Part shown: positions 10,233 to 20,923 of the stretch, piece after piece | Layout: every line of letters begins with the position of its first letter | How positions within the stretch are numbered: the first letter of the stretch is position 1 | Assembly (NCBI RefSeq): GCF_021560015.1 | Contig: NZ_CP073588.1 | Location: 2,294,001 to 2,358,000 of the forward strand | DNA from: Shewanella vesiculosa | GTDB lineage: Bacteria; Pseudomonadota; Gammaproteobacteria; Enterobacterales; Shewanellaceae | DNA: 64,000 nucleotides | Reading direction: 5' to 3' | Program-made: the position numbers and the translations under genes | Notes under the pieces: model-generated | The model's input: the letters and a program-made list of their open reading frames with translations, nothing else | Database searches by the model: none | What the model was told of the DNA's origin: nothing

Positions 10233-11483
10233 TTAGATAGCTAAGAATAAACCGGCTAATGTCGCGCTCATTAAGTTAGCTAATGAACCAGCGATAACAG
10301 CACGGATACCTAATTTAGCAAGGTCATGGCGACGTGAAGGAGCCATAGCACCTAAACCACCAAGTAAAATTGCAATTGAAGATAAGTTAGCGAAACCACA
10401 TAGGGCGAAAGAGATGATCGCTTTAGTGCGGTCAGACATCATGACACCAGTTTCTGCTACAACTTTGAAACCTTCTGCTGAAGCATCAAGTAGATACGGA
10501 GCAAAATTTAAGTAAGCAACAAATTCGTTAACTACAATCTTTTGACCGATGAAAGAACCAGCAACAAGCGCTTCATTCCAAGGTACACCGATTAAGAATG
10601 CTAAAGGCATAAAGATATAACCAAGGATGAGTTCAAGAGTAATACCCTCTAAACCGAACCAACCCGTTACACCACCGATGATACCGTTGATCATGGCGAT
10701 TAAACCAACGAATGCGATCAACATAGCACCAACGTTTAATGCTAAATGCATACCTGATGCAGCAGCATCTAACACGTTTGCTGGCTTATCAGGATCATCT
10801 GGTAAATCGTCCATTTCGTTGATAGCAGCTTCTGTTTCTGGGTGCATCAATTTAGCCATTAACAGACCACCAGGAGCAGCCATGAATGATGCAGCAACTA
10901 AATATGCAATTGGAACACCCATTTGCGCGTAACCAGCTAATACAGAACCTGCAATAGAAGCTAGACCGCCCACCATGATGGCGAATAATTCAGATTGTGT
11001 CATTGTCGCAATAAACGGACGCACAACTAATGGTGCTTCAGTTTGACCAACGAAAATGTTCGCTGTTGCTGACATTGATTCAGTGCGGCTAGTACCGAGT
11101 GCTTTTTGTAAAGCGCCACCGATAATACGGATAACCCACTGCATAATGCCTAAATAGTAAAGCACTGCAATTAGAGAAGAGAAGAAAATAATGACAGGTA
11201 ATACGTTAATGGCAAAAATAAAACCAACTTTAAAGTTAGCTAAATCACCAAATAAGAAGCTAGTACCGGCTTGTGCATAACTAATCACACTTGATACCGC
11301 ATCTGAAACACCTTTCAGAATATCTTTACCGACTGGAACATATAAAACAAAACCTGCGAAGAATGCTTGAATAGCTAAAGCACCACCAACAGTACGAACA
11401 TTAATTGCTTTTCTATTATTTGATAGCGCAAAACCTATCAATAGTAAGGTGACCACCCCTACTAAACTCATTATTATATCCAT
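10233..11483 (-). CDS. CNT-family nucleoside transporter (NupC type)
   Basis: A 416-residue polytopic inner-membrane protein with the concentrative nucleoside transporter layout: an N-terminal pair of helices, a central gate region with [14 protein letters not shown] (around residues 145-160) and the C-terminal transport domain with [16 protein letters not shown]. The FVGQTEAP and SFALCGFAN segments line the nucleoside and cation sites in this family. It imports nucleosides with H+ or Na+. It precedes the Tsx-like porin and the deo genes on the same strand. The ATG at 11483 has AAGGG about ten bases upstream. Confidence 0.92.
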   Translation of the reverse strand: MDIIMSLVGVVTLLLIGFALSNNRKAINVRTVGGALAIQAFFAGFVLYVPVGKDILKGVSDAVSSVISYAQAGTSFLFGDLANFKVGFIFAINVLPVIIFFSSLIAVLYYLGIMQWVIRIIGGALQKALGTSRTESMSATANIFVGQTEAPLVVRPFIATMTQSELFAIMVGGLASIAGSVLAGYAQMGVPIAYLVAASFMAAPGGLLMAKLMHPETEAAINEMDDLPDDPDKPANVLDAAASGMHLALNVGAMLIAFVGLIAMINGIIGGVTGWFGLEGITLELILGYIFMPLAFLIGVPWNEALVAGSFIGQKIVVNEFVAYLNFAPYLLDASAEGFKVVAETGVMMSDRTKAIISFALCGFANLSSIAILLGGLGAMAPSRRHDLAKLGIRAVIAGSLANLMSATLAGLFLAI

Positions 11484-11660
11484 TAATCATCACCCTTTTG
11501 TTAACAGTTTTTTTGAATGTTGTTAACTCACCTAATTTCCGCTGACGATTATAACTGAGCGTGAAACGAAAAGCGTCGTTTTGATCAAGTTTTTAAACTT
11601 TAATTTCAAACCCTTACGACATTAAAAACAATTAATAATGTTGTGTTCATAAAAAAACAA

Positions 11661-12422
11661 TTAAAGCTCAAACAGTTGCAAAGCATTTTTATTCAACTGT
11701 TCTAATATACAGACAGTGGTTTTTTTCTTTAAAAATGCGATTTCGGACACAATTCGAGGCAATATAAGGGGAGTATTTCGTGATTTAGGTTGATCAAACG
11801 GAGGCATGCTAGGTGAATCTGTTTCTAATAAAAAGTGTTCTAAGGGTAAATTAACCACTGTTTCACGGAGCTTTTTCGCACTAGGATTGAGCATTAAAGC
11901 ACCAACACCTAATTTAAAACCGAGCGAAACATAGCGTTTGGCTATATCACTGTTGCCATAAAAACCATGCACCACACCACCCTTTATCAATTTAAAACGC
12001 GCTAACATTGTCAATAATTGTTGATGCGCTTTCACGGCATGTAAAATGACAGGCAATTGATAATTTTGTGCCAGTAATAATTGTTTTTCAAGTAACAACA
12101 ATTGGTTATCTGACCAGTGATGCAATTTATCTAGGCCACACTCTCCAATCGCCACCAAACGCTTATTATTGCTATATTGCTGTAACATTGCATCAAGCTT
12201 CAATATCGCTGCATCAATGTCATCTGGGACAAACCAAGGATGAATTCCAAGCGAAAAATAACAATCAAATTTATCTGCAATATGAATTTGCTGCGGCCAC
12301 TTTTCTGCTGATACTCCCGGTAAAATAACCGAAGTAATACCACTTTCATGCATAGCATCAAATAATTGTGTTCTATCATTATCAAACTCTGCCATGTCGA
12401 GATGTGCATGGGTATCAATCAT
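11661..12422 (-). CDS. yjjV: TatD family metal-dependent hydrolase (YjjV type)
   Basis: A 253-residue TIM-barrel DNase-like hydrolase. The first metal pair is His5 and His7 (MIDTHAHLD). A glutamate lies in AIGECGLD, with further histidines in VILHAVKAH and VVHGFYG and an aspartate in ETDSPSMP. Length and motifs match the YjjV branch of the TatD family, reported as 3'-5' exonucleases or deoxyribonucleases; the cellular role here is not shown. It sits between prfC and the nucleoside transporter. Confidence 0.88.
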   Translation of the reverse strand: MIDTHAHLDMAEFDNDRTQLFDAMHESGITSVILPGVSAEKWPQQIHIADKFDCYFSLGIHPWFVPDDIDAAILKLDAMLQQYSNNKRLVAIGECGLDKLHHWSDNQLLLLEKQLLLAQNYQLPVILHAVKAHQQLLTMLARFKLIKGGVVHGFYGNSDIAKRYVSLGFKLGVGALMLNPSAKKLRETVVNLPLEHFLLETDSPSMPPFDQPKSRNTPLILPRIVSEIAFLKKKTTVCILEQLNKNALQLFEL

Positions 12423-12651
12423 AAGATCACGCTCTGCTATTACTGATATTAATTACGGATATCATGTTAAGTGATAATAGACTCATATATTGACATACCA
12501 CGCCCATGATCGCTCATCCTTGGTGCACAACTGAATTTATTTTTCTGTGTCAACGTCATCTCAGCGTTCCATAAGATGCAATTTTGCCAAGATGTTACCA
12601 ATAAAAGCTTAAAAACAGCTTTGTTAAGTCAAATATCTTAAAAATAGTAAT

Positions 12652-12677
12652 AAAAAAGGCGGCAAAGCCACCTTTCA
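12652..12677 (-). terminator. Rho-independent terminator of prfC
   Basis: On the minus strand AAGGTGGC-TTT-GCCGCCTT forms a stem with one G-U pair, followed by TTTTT. It is placed 31 bases after the prfC stop. The rest of 12423-12651 shows no gene. Confidence 0.8.
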
Positions 12678-12707
12678 TTAACATACCTGAAACATTTACT
12701 ATAACAA

Positions 12708-14289
12708 TTAATGCTCTCGAGTTTTGGCAAACTCAATATCAGGATAACGTTCCATTGATAGGTTTAAATTAACCATAGTAGGAGCAATATAGGTAAGATT
12801 ATCACCACCATCCAGGGCTAAATTCTGACTACACTTACGACGAAACTCTTCCAGTTTACGCTCATCTTTGCAATACACCCAGCGAGCAGTACTCACACTG
12901 ATACCTTCGTAAATGGCTTCGACGTTGTATTCACTTTTTTAAGCGTCCAACAACCACTTCAAACTGCAGCACACCAACCGCTCCAACAATTAAATCGTTA
13001 GAGTCTAGAGGTCTAAAGACCTGTACAGCGCCTTCTTCAGATAATTGCACTAATCCTTTGAGGAGCTGCTTTTGTTTCAGTGGATCTTTTAAACGAATAC
13101 GGCGGAACATTTCTGGAGCAAAGTTAGGAACACCCGTAAAGCGAAACTTTTCGCCTTGGGTAAAGGTATCACCAATACGCATGGTGCCGTGATTATGTAA
13201 TCCAATAATATCACCAGGATATGCCGCTTCAGCACGAGCACGATCCCCTGCCATAAAGGTTAATGCATCACTGACATTAACATCTTTACCAATGCGAACA
13301 TGGTGCATTTTCATGCCTTGCTCATACCGACCCGAGCAAACACGCATAAAAGCAACGCGGTCACGGTGTTTAGGGTCCATGTTGGCTTGAATTTTGAAGA
13401 TAAATCCTGAGAATTTTTCTTCATCAGGCGTCACGTTGCGTGCATCACTTTCACGTGGTAACGGCTTAGGTGCCCACTCGACGATACCGTCTAGAATATG
13501 ATCGACACCAAAGTTGCCTAAGGCTGTACCAAAGTAAACAGGGGTCAGCTCACCTTTTAGAAAGGCTTGCTGATCAAATTCATGTGAAGCACCAGCAACC
13601 AGCTCCATTTCATCACGAATTTCAGACGCATAAGAGCCCAGTACTTTATCAAGCTCAGGATTGTGTAATCCTTTAATGATACGTTCTTCTTGAATGGTAT
13701 GACCCATACCACTTTGGTATAAAATAACTTCATCACGTAAAATGTGATATACACCTTTAAACTCTTTACCTGAGCCAATAGGCCAAGTAATAGGGGCACA
13801 AGCTATCTTTAAAATCGCTTCAACTTCATCCATTAACTCTATAGGATCGCGAATATCACGGTCACATTTATTCATGAACGTCACAATAGGCGTATCGCGT
13901 AAACGGGTCACTTCCATTAATTTAATGGTTCGATCTTCAACACCTTTAGCGGAGTCAATCACCATTAAACACGAGTCGACCGCAGTCAGGGTACGATAAG
14001 TATCTTCAGAAAAGTCTTCGTGACCAGGTGTATCAAGTAAATTGATTAGTGCTCCACCGTAAGGAAACTGCATAACAGAGGTGGTAATAGAAATACCACG
14101 ATCTTTTTCCATTTCCATCCAGTCAGATTTAGCATGTTGACCAGACTTTTTGCCTTTTACCGTGCCAGCCTTTTGTAAGGCATTTCCGAATAAAAGTACT
14201 TTTTCGGTGATGGTGGTTTTACCCGCATCGGGGTGCGAAATGATGGCGAAGGTACGACGCTTGTCGACCTCAACTTTATTGCCTGACAT
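12708..14289 (-). pseudogene. prfC: peptide chain release factor 3, frameshifted
   Basis: RF3 is the translational GTPase that recycles RF1 and RF2 from the ribosome. The G1 motif SHPDAGKTT is at 18-26, DTPGHEDF is G3 and NKCD is G4. The first frame stops at 12931 after ...VVVGRLKK (452 residues). The next frame carries the expected rest, beginning [20 protein letters not shown] and ending at 12708. The break is in a six-base T-run (12935-12940 on the plus strand); removing one base gives a continuous 526-residue RF3, the normal length. It is probably a homopolymer sequencing error, or else a recent mutation. The 5' end, the known insertion site of SXT/R391 elements, is uninterrupted. Confidence 0.9.
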
Positions 14290-14365
14290 GTTAACCTTGC
14301 ACTAGCCGCTAAAAAAGGCGCAAATTATAGCGCCTATCGGCAGAATTGGCTAGGCAAAGTGTTTT

Positions 14366-15277
14366 TTAGCTTTTCGAGGATAATTCGGAAGACTGTAGGA
14401 TTATATTTTTCATTTTAGCTAATTCAATTCTGGCATAACGATGTTCAACAAAATCATAAATGTTGGTCGCTAAGGTTAACCGATAAAAATTAGCAGCTTG
14501 CTGATATTGGCCATTTGCAGCGGCATGCTTAGCTAAGTAAAAATACGCTTCGCATAAACGCTCTGCATATTCTTTTGGTTGAGACAAGCCCACTTTCGCC
14601 GCTGAAAATACTTGCTCTTGACTCATTTTACCTAAGTAAAAATCAACCAACACACTTGACCATTGTTGATTATTTAACTGTTTTCGTTGCGTCGCTAAAT
14701 CGATTAACGCGTTACTTTTATCGACCTCTGAAGCCATCAAATAGAGCCAAAGTACACGATAACCATCAGTAGGGTCTCGATCATAAAACGCTTGCATGTC
14801 ACTGACAGCTAATTGGTAACGCTCGCCATAATACAACGCGATGCCACGATTTAAGAAGGCATAATCATAGTTTGGTGACAGTTCCAGTACCCCATCAAAT
14901 GCTTCATAGGCACTGTCAAACTCACCTTCTTGAGTATAATAAATACCCAAGAAATTATATGCATCCGCTAAATCGGGTTGCAACTTTAATGCTTGATGGA
15001 AATCAATTCGACCCAGTAAACGCAGTCCTACACTGTCATATATGACGCCGCGATCATAATGAAAACGTGCACGCTGTTCGTCAGTTAATTCCATGGTAGC
15101 CAAAATTTCATTTAGCTTTGCCAGCGTCACTTCTAACTTATAGTCTGGCATGACAGGGGCTACAATCATCTGCCCTGCAGTATCATCATTTGAACCTAAC
15201 GTTGCAGCACAACCTGACAACATCATACTTGCACCAACAACAACGGCAACGATTGTGGTGCGTAGCTTACATTCCAT
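14366..15277 (-). CDS. nlpI: lipoprotein NlpI, TPR-repeat protein
   Basis: An outer-membrane lipoprotein adaptor; in E. coli NlpI brings the protease Prc to the peptidoglycan endopeptidase MepS. It is 303 residues. The signal peptide ends at the lipobox LSGC with Cys23. Tetratricopeptide repeats run from about residue 65 to 165 (for example ADAYNFLGIYYTQEGEFDSA), with more helical repeats to the C-terminus. It follows pnp, as in E. coli, but a strong terminator lies between them. Confidence 0.93.
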   Translation of the reverse strand: MECKLRTTIVAVVVGASMMLSGCAATLGSNDDTAGQMIVAPVMPDYKLEVTLAKLNEILATMELTDEQRARFHYDRGVIYDSVGLRLLGRIDFHQALKLQPDLADAYNFLGIYYTQEGEFDSAYEAFDGVLELSPNYDYAFLNRGIALYYGERYQLAVSDMQAFYDRDPTDGYRVLWLYLMASEVDKSNALIDLATQRKQLNNQQWSSVLVDFYLGKMSQEQVFSAAKVGLSQPKEYAERLCEAYFYLAKHAAANGQYQQAANFYRLTLATNIYDFVEHRYARIELAKMKNIILQSSELSSKS

Positions 15278-15370
15278 CCGCTTTACCTTATCAGGTTCTA
15301 TTAATATTCAACATCATAGCAATCTGGCAATCTAAGAGCCATGCGCATTAACGATTATTTTTCGATAGAT

Positions 15371-15401
15371 AAAAAAAGGAGACCAAATGGTCTCCTTTTT
15401 T
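15371..15401 (-). terminator. Rho-independent terminator of pnp
   Basis: AAAAAAGGAGACCA and TGGTCTCCTTTTTT form a perfect stem with T-runs on both strands, 20 bases after the pnp stop. It separates pnp from nlpI. Confidence 0.9.
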
Positions 15402-15420
15402 GTCGTTAAACTTTAAAAAA

Positions 15421-17517
15421 TTACTCAGCAGTTTCTTTTGCTTGAGCTTCTTTAATTGACAGTCTTACGCGACCTTGACGATCCACTTCCATTACCTTAA
15501 CAGCAACTTCTTGGTTCATCTCTAGGTGATCAGATACGTTAGCAACACGCTCATCACTGATTTGTGAAATATGCACTAAACCATCTTTTCCAGGTAGAAT
15601 GTTAACAAATGCACCGAAATCTACGATACGGATAACTTTACCGTTATAGATACGACCCACTTCAACTTCGGCAGTGATTTCTTCAATACGACGAATAGCT
15701 TCTTTGGTAGCTTCGCCATTTGAAGAGGCAATTTTCACAGTACCATTGTCATCAAGTTCAATAGTTGTGCCAGTCTCTTCAGTTAGAGCACGAATTACTG
15801 CGCCGCCTTTACCAATCACATCACGGATCTTCTCTGGGTTGATCTTGATTGTGGTAATACGTGGAGCGTGAGCAGAAATATCGTCACGATGTGAACCAAT
15901 AGCTTGATCCATTACGTTTAGAATATGAACACGTGCGCCATAAGCTTGTTGCAGTGCAATATCCATGATCTCTTTAGTGATACCTTCGATTTTGATATCC
16001 ATCTGCAATGCAGTAATACCATCACGAGTACCGGCTACTTTAAAGTCCATATCACCTAAGTGATCTTCATCACCTAAGATGTCAGAAAGTACAACAAAAT
16101 CGTCGCCTTCTTTAACAAGACCCATCGCAATACCAGCAACAGATGATTTAATCGGTACACCGGCATCCATTAATGCTAATGAAGTACCACATACAGAAGC
16201 CATTGAGCTTGAACCGTTAGATTCAGTAATTTCAGATACAACACGAATGCTGTATGGGAATTCTTCAGCAGAAGGCATAACGGCATTCATACCGCGCCAT
16301 GCTAACTTACCATGGCCAATTTCGCGACGCTTAGGTGAGCCAACCATACCTGTTTCACCAACAGAATACGGAGGGAAGTTATAATGAAGCATAAAGCGAT
16401 TAGTACGCTCACCCATGATGCTATCAATCTTTTGTGCATCACGTTCAGTACCTAGAGTACAGGTAACTAAAGCTTGAGTTTCACCACGAGTAAACAATGA
16501 ACTACCGTGAGTACGTGGAAGTACACCGGCTAAAACACTCAATGCGCGAATCATATCTGGTTCACGACCATCGATACGTGGCTTGCCACTGATAATACGT
16601 CCGCGAACAACATTTTTCTCTAGACTGCCAAGTAGATTGTCTACTTCGCGAGTATCAACATCTGGGTTTTCAGCCACTAATGCCGCTTTGGCAGCCGCTT
16701 TAACGATGCCAACTTGTACATAACGATCTTGCTTAACTTCAATTTGATAAGCTTCTGTCATGCCAGCTTCTGCAAGCTCTTTGATTTTAGCAACTAACAC
16801 TTGATCTTGAACTGGTGCAGTCCAATCCCATGTTGGCTTGCCAGCTTCTGCTTTGAACTCAGCAATAGCATCAACAACGACTTGTTGTTGGTCATGACCA
16901 TAAGTCACCGCACCTAGCATAATCTCTTCTGCAAGCGCTTTCGCTTCAGATTCAACCATCAATACAGCAGCTTTAGTACCCGCAACGACTAAGTTTAATG
17001 AGCTTGTTGCAAGCTGATCAACCGTTGGGTTAAGGACATATTCATCGTTGATATAACCAACACGCGCCGCACCTAGTGGACCGCTGAAAGGAATACCAGA
17101 AATAGCTAATGCCGCAGAGGTACCGATCATTGAAACAATGTCTGGCTCAATTTGTGGGTCAACAGACACCACAGTGATGATAACTTGAACTTCGTTTTTA
17201 AAACCGTTAGGGAATAAAGGACGAATAGGACGGTCAATAAGGCGTGCAATCAGAGTTTCATCTTCTGAAGGACGACCTTCACGCTTGAAGAAACCACCAG
17301 GGATTTTACCTGCAGCATAGGTTTTTTCTTGATAGTTAACAGTTAGCGGGAAGAAGTCACGGCTTAAATCCGCTACTTTTTTACCAACTACAGTAACTAA
17401 TACTGTGGTATCGCCCATGCTTGCTAAAACTGCAGCATCTGCTTGACGTGCAATAACACCTGTTTCTAAGGTGACTGTATGTTGACCATACTCAAAACTC
17501 TTTACAATTGGATTCAC
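15421..17517 (-). CDS. pnp: polyribonucleotide nucleotidyltransferase (PNPase)
   Basis: A 3'-5' phosphorolytic exoribonuclease and degradosome component. At about 698 residues it has two RNase PH-like domains, then a KH domain ([20 protein letters not shown]) and an S1 domain ([20 protein letters not shown]). I chose the GTG start at 17517 (product [12 protein letters not shown]), with AAGGA about nine bases upstream; the in-frame ATG at 17526 touches that Shine-Dalgarno and is unlikely. Unlike in E. coli it does not directly follow rpsO: a GGDEF-EAL gene in the opposite orientation lies between. Confidence 0.96.
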   Translation of the reverse strand: MNPIVKSFEYGQHTVTLETGVIARQADAAVLASMGDTTVLVTVVGKKVADLSRDFFPLTVNYQEKTYAAGKIPGGFFKREGRPSEDETLIARLIDRPIRPLFPNGFKNEVQVIITVVSVDPQIEPDIVSMIGTSAALAISGIPFSGPLGAARVGYINDEYVLNPTVDQLATSSLNLVVAGTKAAVLMVESEAKALAEEIMLGAVTYGHDQQQVVVDAIAEFKAEAGKPTWDWTAPVQDQVLVAKIKELAEAGMTEAYQIEVKQDRYVQVGIVKAAAKAALVAENPDVDTREVDNLLGSLEKNVVRGRIISGKPRIDGREPDMIRALSVLAGVLPRTHGSSLFTRGETQALVTCTLGTERDAQKIDSIMGERTNRFMLHYNFPPYSVGETGMVGSPKRREIGHGKLAWRGMNAVMPSAEEFPYSIRVVSEITESNGSSSMASVCGTSLALMDAGVPIKSSVAGIAMGLVKEGDDFVVLSDILGDEDHLGDMDFKVAGTRDGITALQMDIKIEGITKEIMDIALQQAYGARVHILNVMDQAIGSHRDDISAHAPRITTIKINPEKIRDVIGKGGAVIRALTEETGTTIELDDNGTVKIASSNGEATKEAIRRIEEITAEVEVGRIYNGKVIRIVDFGAFVNILPGKDGLVHISQISDERVANVSDHLEMNQEVAVKVMEVDRQGRVRLSIKEAQAKETAE

Positions 17518-17559
17518 GTGACCCATTCCTTAATTTAATGACCTTTAATTACGCGCACA

Positions 17560-17588
17560 AGTATACTTCAATTACACCGAATAGTTAA
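17560..17588 (-). promoter_or_regulatory. predicted sigma-70 promoter of pnp
   Basis: On the minus strand TTAACT and TATACT are separated by 17 bases, about 35 bases before the pnp start. This is needed because pnp cannot be read from rpsO through the opposing gene. The rest of 17527-17914 is AT-rich and must also hold the divergent promoter for the GGDEF-EAL gene; I see no gene there. Confidence 0.45.
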
Positions 17589-17914
17589 ATAGACGCGCGA
17601 TACAGAATGAGAAAATGTTTTAAATAATCATTTTCCTAGATGAGATCACAGCATTAACAAACGATTTTGACAGTGATGAGCGAGTTTACGCCGATTAAAT
17701 GACATGAGGTTCACTATTTGGCTTGATTATTAATGACAACAGAGATGAATTTAACTAAAGTCGTAGTAATAAGTATTATTATTTTTTATGAAAGTTAACT
17801 AATTAATTCGCCCTATTGGCGATTTAATTTATATTGAGTATAAATTCTTGTAGTTTTAGGCTGTTAAACTGCAAATTTAACGTGAAAAGTCACTTCGATG
17901 ACATGGAATAATAC

Positions 17915-19951
17915 ATGACGGCTCGTTTTAAGTCTCTCACATGGAAACAAACTAACTTAGTAGTTTTTACTGCTTTGTTTTTTGCTGTTGCTATTTTTAT
18001 CATCGAAATAGCACTCGTCGTTGTTACCGCTAAACAACAGCTTACCGCGGCACAACAAGAGCTGCTCAATTCCGTCGAACAAACCACTACCAACGCGGTA
18101 TGGTCGTTAGATGATAAACTTGCCAGTCAAACCCTAGAAGGCATTATAAAAGTCGATAATGTTGGCTCTGCAGTCATCGAGCTCGATGATGGTTCATTGT
18201 TTGTGTCTGAGGTAAATGAAACCGGAGAGTCCTCAAAAGCTTATGTTTCCTTAAGTAATCGTCTGTTTGGGGATCTAAAAGAAATCGCCCGTCCACTGTA
18301 TCGCCCTTTCTATTTTGAAGGAAACAAACAACAACAGCTTATTGGCACCCTGACGATTTTTTACGATACCCAAAAGCTGACCACGAAACTGTTTAATCAA
18401 TTACAACTCGGACTTATCGCAACATTAGCTCGAGCATTATTACTCACATTAGTATTAACCGTAGTATTTCATCGTTTTCTCACTCAACCGATAGCTCGGA
18501 TTAGCGAAGCAATTGACAAAATTGATCCTGATTATCCTGACGAAAACCTGTTACCTATGTCAAAAGCTCATAAAGATGATGAGTTAGGACTGGTGACCAG
18601 TAAGTTTAATCAAATATTATTGCAGTTCAGTCAAACTCAAAATAAGCTGCGCAAAATGGCAACCCGAGATCCATTAACGGGCTTACCAAACAGGACCTTA
18701 TTATTAGAGACATTGAATGTCACCATTCAACGCTCTCGAGTCCACAAACGAAATTTTGCTCTACTCTTCATTGACTTGGATCGCTTTAAAAATATTAATG
18801 ACTCCTTAGGCCATGCCATAGGTGATCAGTTCCTAGCTCGTATTGCGCGTATATTAGAACGAGTGGTGGGTGACAGAGGCAGCGTGGCTCGTCTTGGCGG
18901 TGATGAATTTGTTATCTTAGCCGATGAGATCCAAACACCTTCACAAGCGGCAGACTTTGTTGATAAATTACTCGCTCAATTAAATACCCCAATCCAGCTT
19001 AATGAGCACGCAATTCATCCCGCGGCATCGATAGGCATTTCTATATATCCCGAAGACGGTATCACTGCGGAAGACCTAATTCGTCATGCCGATATCGCCA
19101 TGTACAGCGCTAAAGCGGCTGGCTCTAATCAGTGGTCATTTTTCAAGCAACAAATGACTGAACGTGCGGCAATAAGACTTCGCACAGAAGCCTCATTACA
19201 CGACGCATTGAAAAACAACGAATTCTTATTATATTTTCAACCTAAATTTGATTTAAAAACCAACAAAGTCGTCGGATGCGAAGCCCTTATCCGTTGGCAA
19301 AAAGACGGTCAATTGATAAGCCCGATGTCATTTATCCCTGTGGCCGAAGAAACCGGAATTATTATCCCAATTGGCCGTTGGGTTATCGAGCAAAGCTGCA
19401 AAGTGATCCGAGAATGGCAACGTAAATACAATTATGAGATCCCTATTGCGGTGAACGTGGCATCGCAGCAATTCGCTGATGCCAGTTTAGTACCCGACAT
19501 CAAGCAACTGGCAATTCGATACCAGATACGTCCTGAATTACTGGAAATTGAAATTACCGAAACATCGCTGATGAATGATGTTGAACAAGCAGTGACTAAA
19601 TTAGAACAGCTTAAATCTGCCGGTTTTGGTATTGCGGTCGATGACTTTGGCACAGGATACTCGTCATTATCCTATCTACGTCACTTGCCAATAACAACAA
19701 TGAAGATTGATCGTGCCTTTGTAAGTGATCTTCCTGAAGATAGTGCAATCGCATCGACTATTTTAATGTTGGGTCGTCAACTTGATTTGACCATTGTTGC
19801 TGAAGGTATTGAAAATATTCAACAACTTGAATGGCTCAAAGAAAATCAATGTGAGATTGGTCAAGGCTTTTACTTTAGCCAACCACTGCCGTTAGCCGAG
19901 TTTGAAGAGAAATATATTATCAGTAATACAGCTAAAGTCATTCATGCTTAA
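17915..19951 (+). CDS. GGDEF-EAL membrane protein (c-di-GMP turnover)
   Basis: A 678-residue inner-membrane protein. A membrane segment at about 15-38 is followed by a probable periplasmic sensor region (40-165), a second membrane segment (166-188), a HAMP-like linker (189-240), a GGDEF domain (about 245-410) with intact GGDEF at 328-332, and an EAL domain (about 425-670) with intact CEALIRW (EAL 456-458) and DDFGTGYSSL. Both catalytic signatures are present, so it could make or break c-di-GMP; which activity dominates cannot be told. I see no RxxD inhibitory site just before GGDEF. It is encoded against its neighbours between rpsO and pnp. Confidence 0.93.
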   Translation: MTARFKSLTWKQTNLVVFTALFFAVAIFIIEIALVVVTAKQQLTAAQQELLNSVEQTTTNAVWSLDDKLASQTLEGIIKVDNVGSAVIELDDGSLFVSEVNETGESSKAYVSLSNRLFGDLKEIARPLYRPFYFEGNKQQQLIGTLTIFYDTQKLTTKLFNQLQLGLIATLARALLLTLVLTVVFHRFLTQPIARISEAIDKIDPDYPDENLLPMSKAHKDDELGLVTSKFNQILLQFSQTQNKLRKMATRDPLTGLPNRTLLLETLNVTIQRSRVHKRNFALLFIDLDRFKNINDSLGHAIGDQFLARIARILERVVGDRGSVARLGGDEFVILADEIQTPSQAADFVDKLLAQLNTPIQLNEHAIHPAASIGISIYPEDGITAEDLIRHADIAMYSAKAAGSNQWSFFKQQMTERAAIRLRTEASLHDALKNNEFLLYFQPKFDLKTNKVVGCEALIRWQKDGQLISPMSFIPVAEETGIIIPIGRWVIEQSCKVIREWQRKYNYEIPIAVNVASQQFADASLVPDIKQLAIRYQIRPELLEIEITETSLMNDVEQAVTKLEQLKSAGFGIAVDDFGTGYSSLSYLRHLPITTMKIDRAFVSDLPEDSAIASTILMLGRQLDLTIVAEGIENIQQLEWLKENQCEIGQGFYFSQPLPLAEFEEKYIISNTAKVIHA

Positions 19952-20442
19952 ACACTCTGTATAAGCCACAGTAAACCTATCTCGTCAGCGGCTTACCCAT
20001 AAGCGGCAAAGTATCATTTAGCGGCTAATAATCCTGTTAAAGGCCCCCTTTTCCCTTATTAAGTGAAATCAACTAAGTTAGTAGGGCAAAGGGCTATTGG
20101 CGAGGTATTTGTTACCCAAGTTTAGGCTGATTACAACCCACAATTCTTTTTTCTTTCAGTTCTTAATAATTTTAAGACTTAAAGCTGAGCAAAATATCCT
20201 AAAGACAAAACATAGATGAAGTTGCTCTGGAGTGATTAAAGTGCGGTTAAGTGCCCATTAACTCTTGTTGAATGTAGTCATGATCAACGGCCATTATTTA
20301 TCCAAGCCTTAAAGGCTATTTCGGTAGATATGACAATATCGATACAGATTTGATCAATCAAAGTATGACTAAAAAACAACCACAAATGATTATGGGAACT
20401 GGTCAGTGAAAGGATGGGCTAAAAACAAGCATTTTTAGGCAA
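19952..20442. other. gene-free stretch between the GGDEF-EAL gene and rpsO
   Basis: About 490 bases without an ORF of convincing length or composition on either strand. No clear terminator for the GGDEF-EAL gene was found; CCCCCTTTTCCCTTATT near 20043 has no matching stem. I see no recognisable RNA or mobile-element remnant. Confidence 0.5.
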
Positions 20443-20472
20443 TAAAAAAGGAAGCTATTAGCCTCCTTTTTT
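20443..20472 (-). terminator. Rho-independent terminator of rpsO
   Basis: AAAAAAGGAAGCTA and TAGCCTCCTTTTTT form an imperfect stem (one mismatch) with a long T-run, 40 bases after rpsO. It ends the long rimP-to-rpsO transcript. Confidence 0.85.
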
Positions 20473-20511
20473 ATGGTTTAATCAGCCTACTAAAGTAAGC
20501 CGAGTGTCGAA

Positions 20512-20781
20512 TTAACGACGTAAACCTAACTTCTGGATCATAGCAGTGTAACGTGCTACGTCAGTACGCTTTAAGTAAGCAGAAAGCTTACGGCGTGCAC
20601 TAACCATACGTAATAAACCACGACGAGAGTGGTGATCATGGATGTGCTCTTTAAAGTGACTTTGAAGGTGGTTAATTTGAGCAGTTAACAAAGCTACTTG
20701 AACTTCAGTTGAACCTGTATCGTTTTCGCCGCGACCAAAATCAGCTAAAATTTTTGCTTTTGCTTCAGCACTTAGTGACAT
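20512..20781 (-). CDS. rpsO: 30S ribosomal protein S15
   Basis: Primary 16S rRNA-binding protein of the small-subunit platform; 89 residues, the normal length. The family signature [20 protein letters not shown] and the C-terminal RRKLSAYLK are present. I chose the ATG at 20781 with GGAGAT and an eight-base spacing; an extension to 20793 would overlap the Shine-Dalgarno. It lies 142 bases after truB, the usual order. Confidence 0.97.
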   Translation of the reverse strand: MSLSAEAKAKILADFGRGENDTGSTEVQVALLTAQINHLQSHFKEHIHDHHSRRGLLRMVSARRKLSAYLKRTDVARYTAMIQKLGLRR

Positions 20782-20923
20782 GTGTATCTCCAAAAAAAGT
20801 AAATGTATCTCAAGCCGATCACTAACTCAGCCAGAGCGAGGGCAGCATTTTAACCAGATTGATGGTTAACCGCAATATAAATTCGATTATTTATCAGTAA
20901 AAGCAAACAACAACACCGACTGA

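Noticed and set aside
12931..12945. Programmed -1 frameshifting at A-AAA-AAG in prfC
   Set aside because: The downstream coding frame needs a +1 change, so the dnaX-type slippery site would give the wrong frame.
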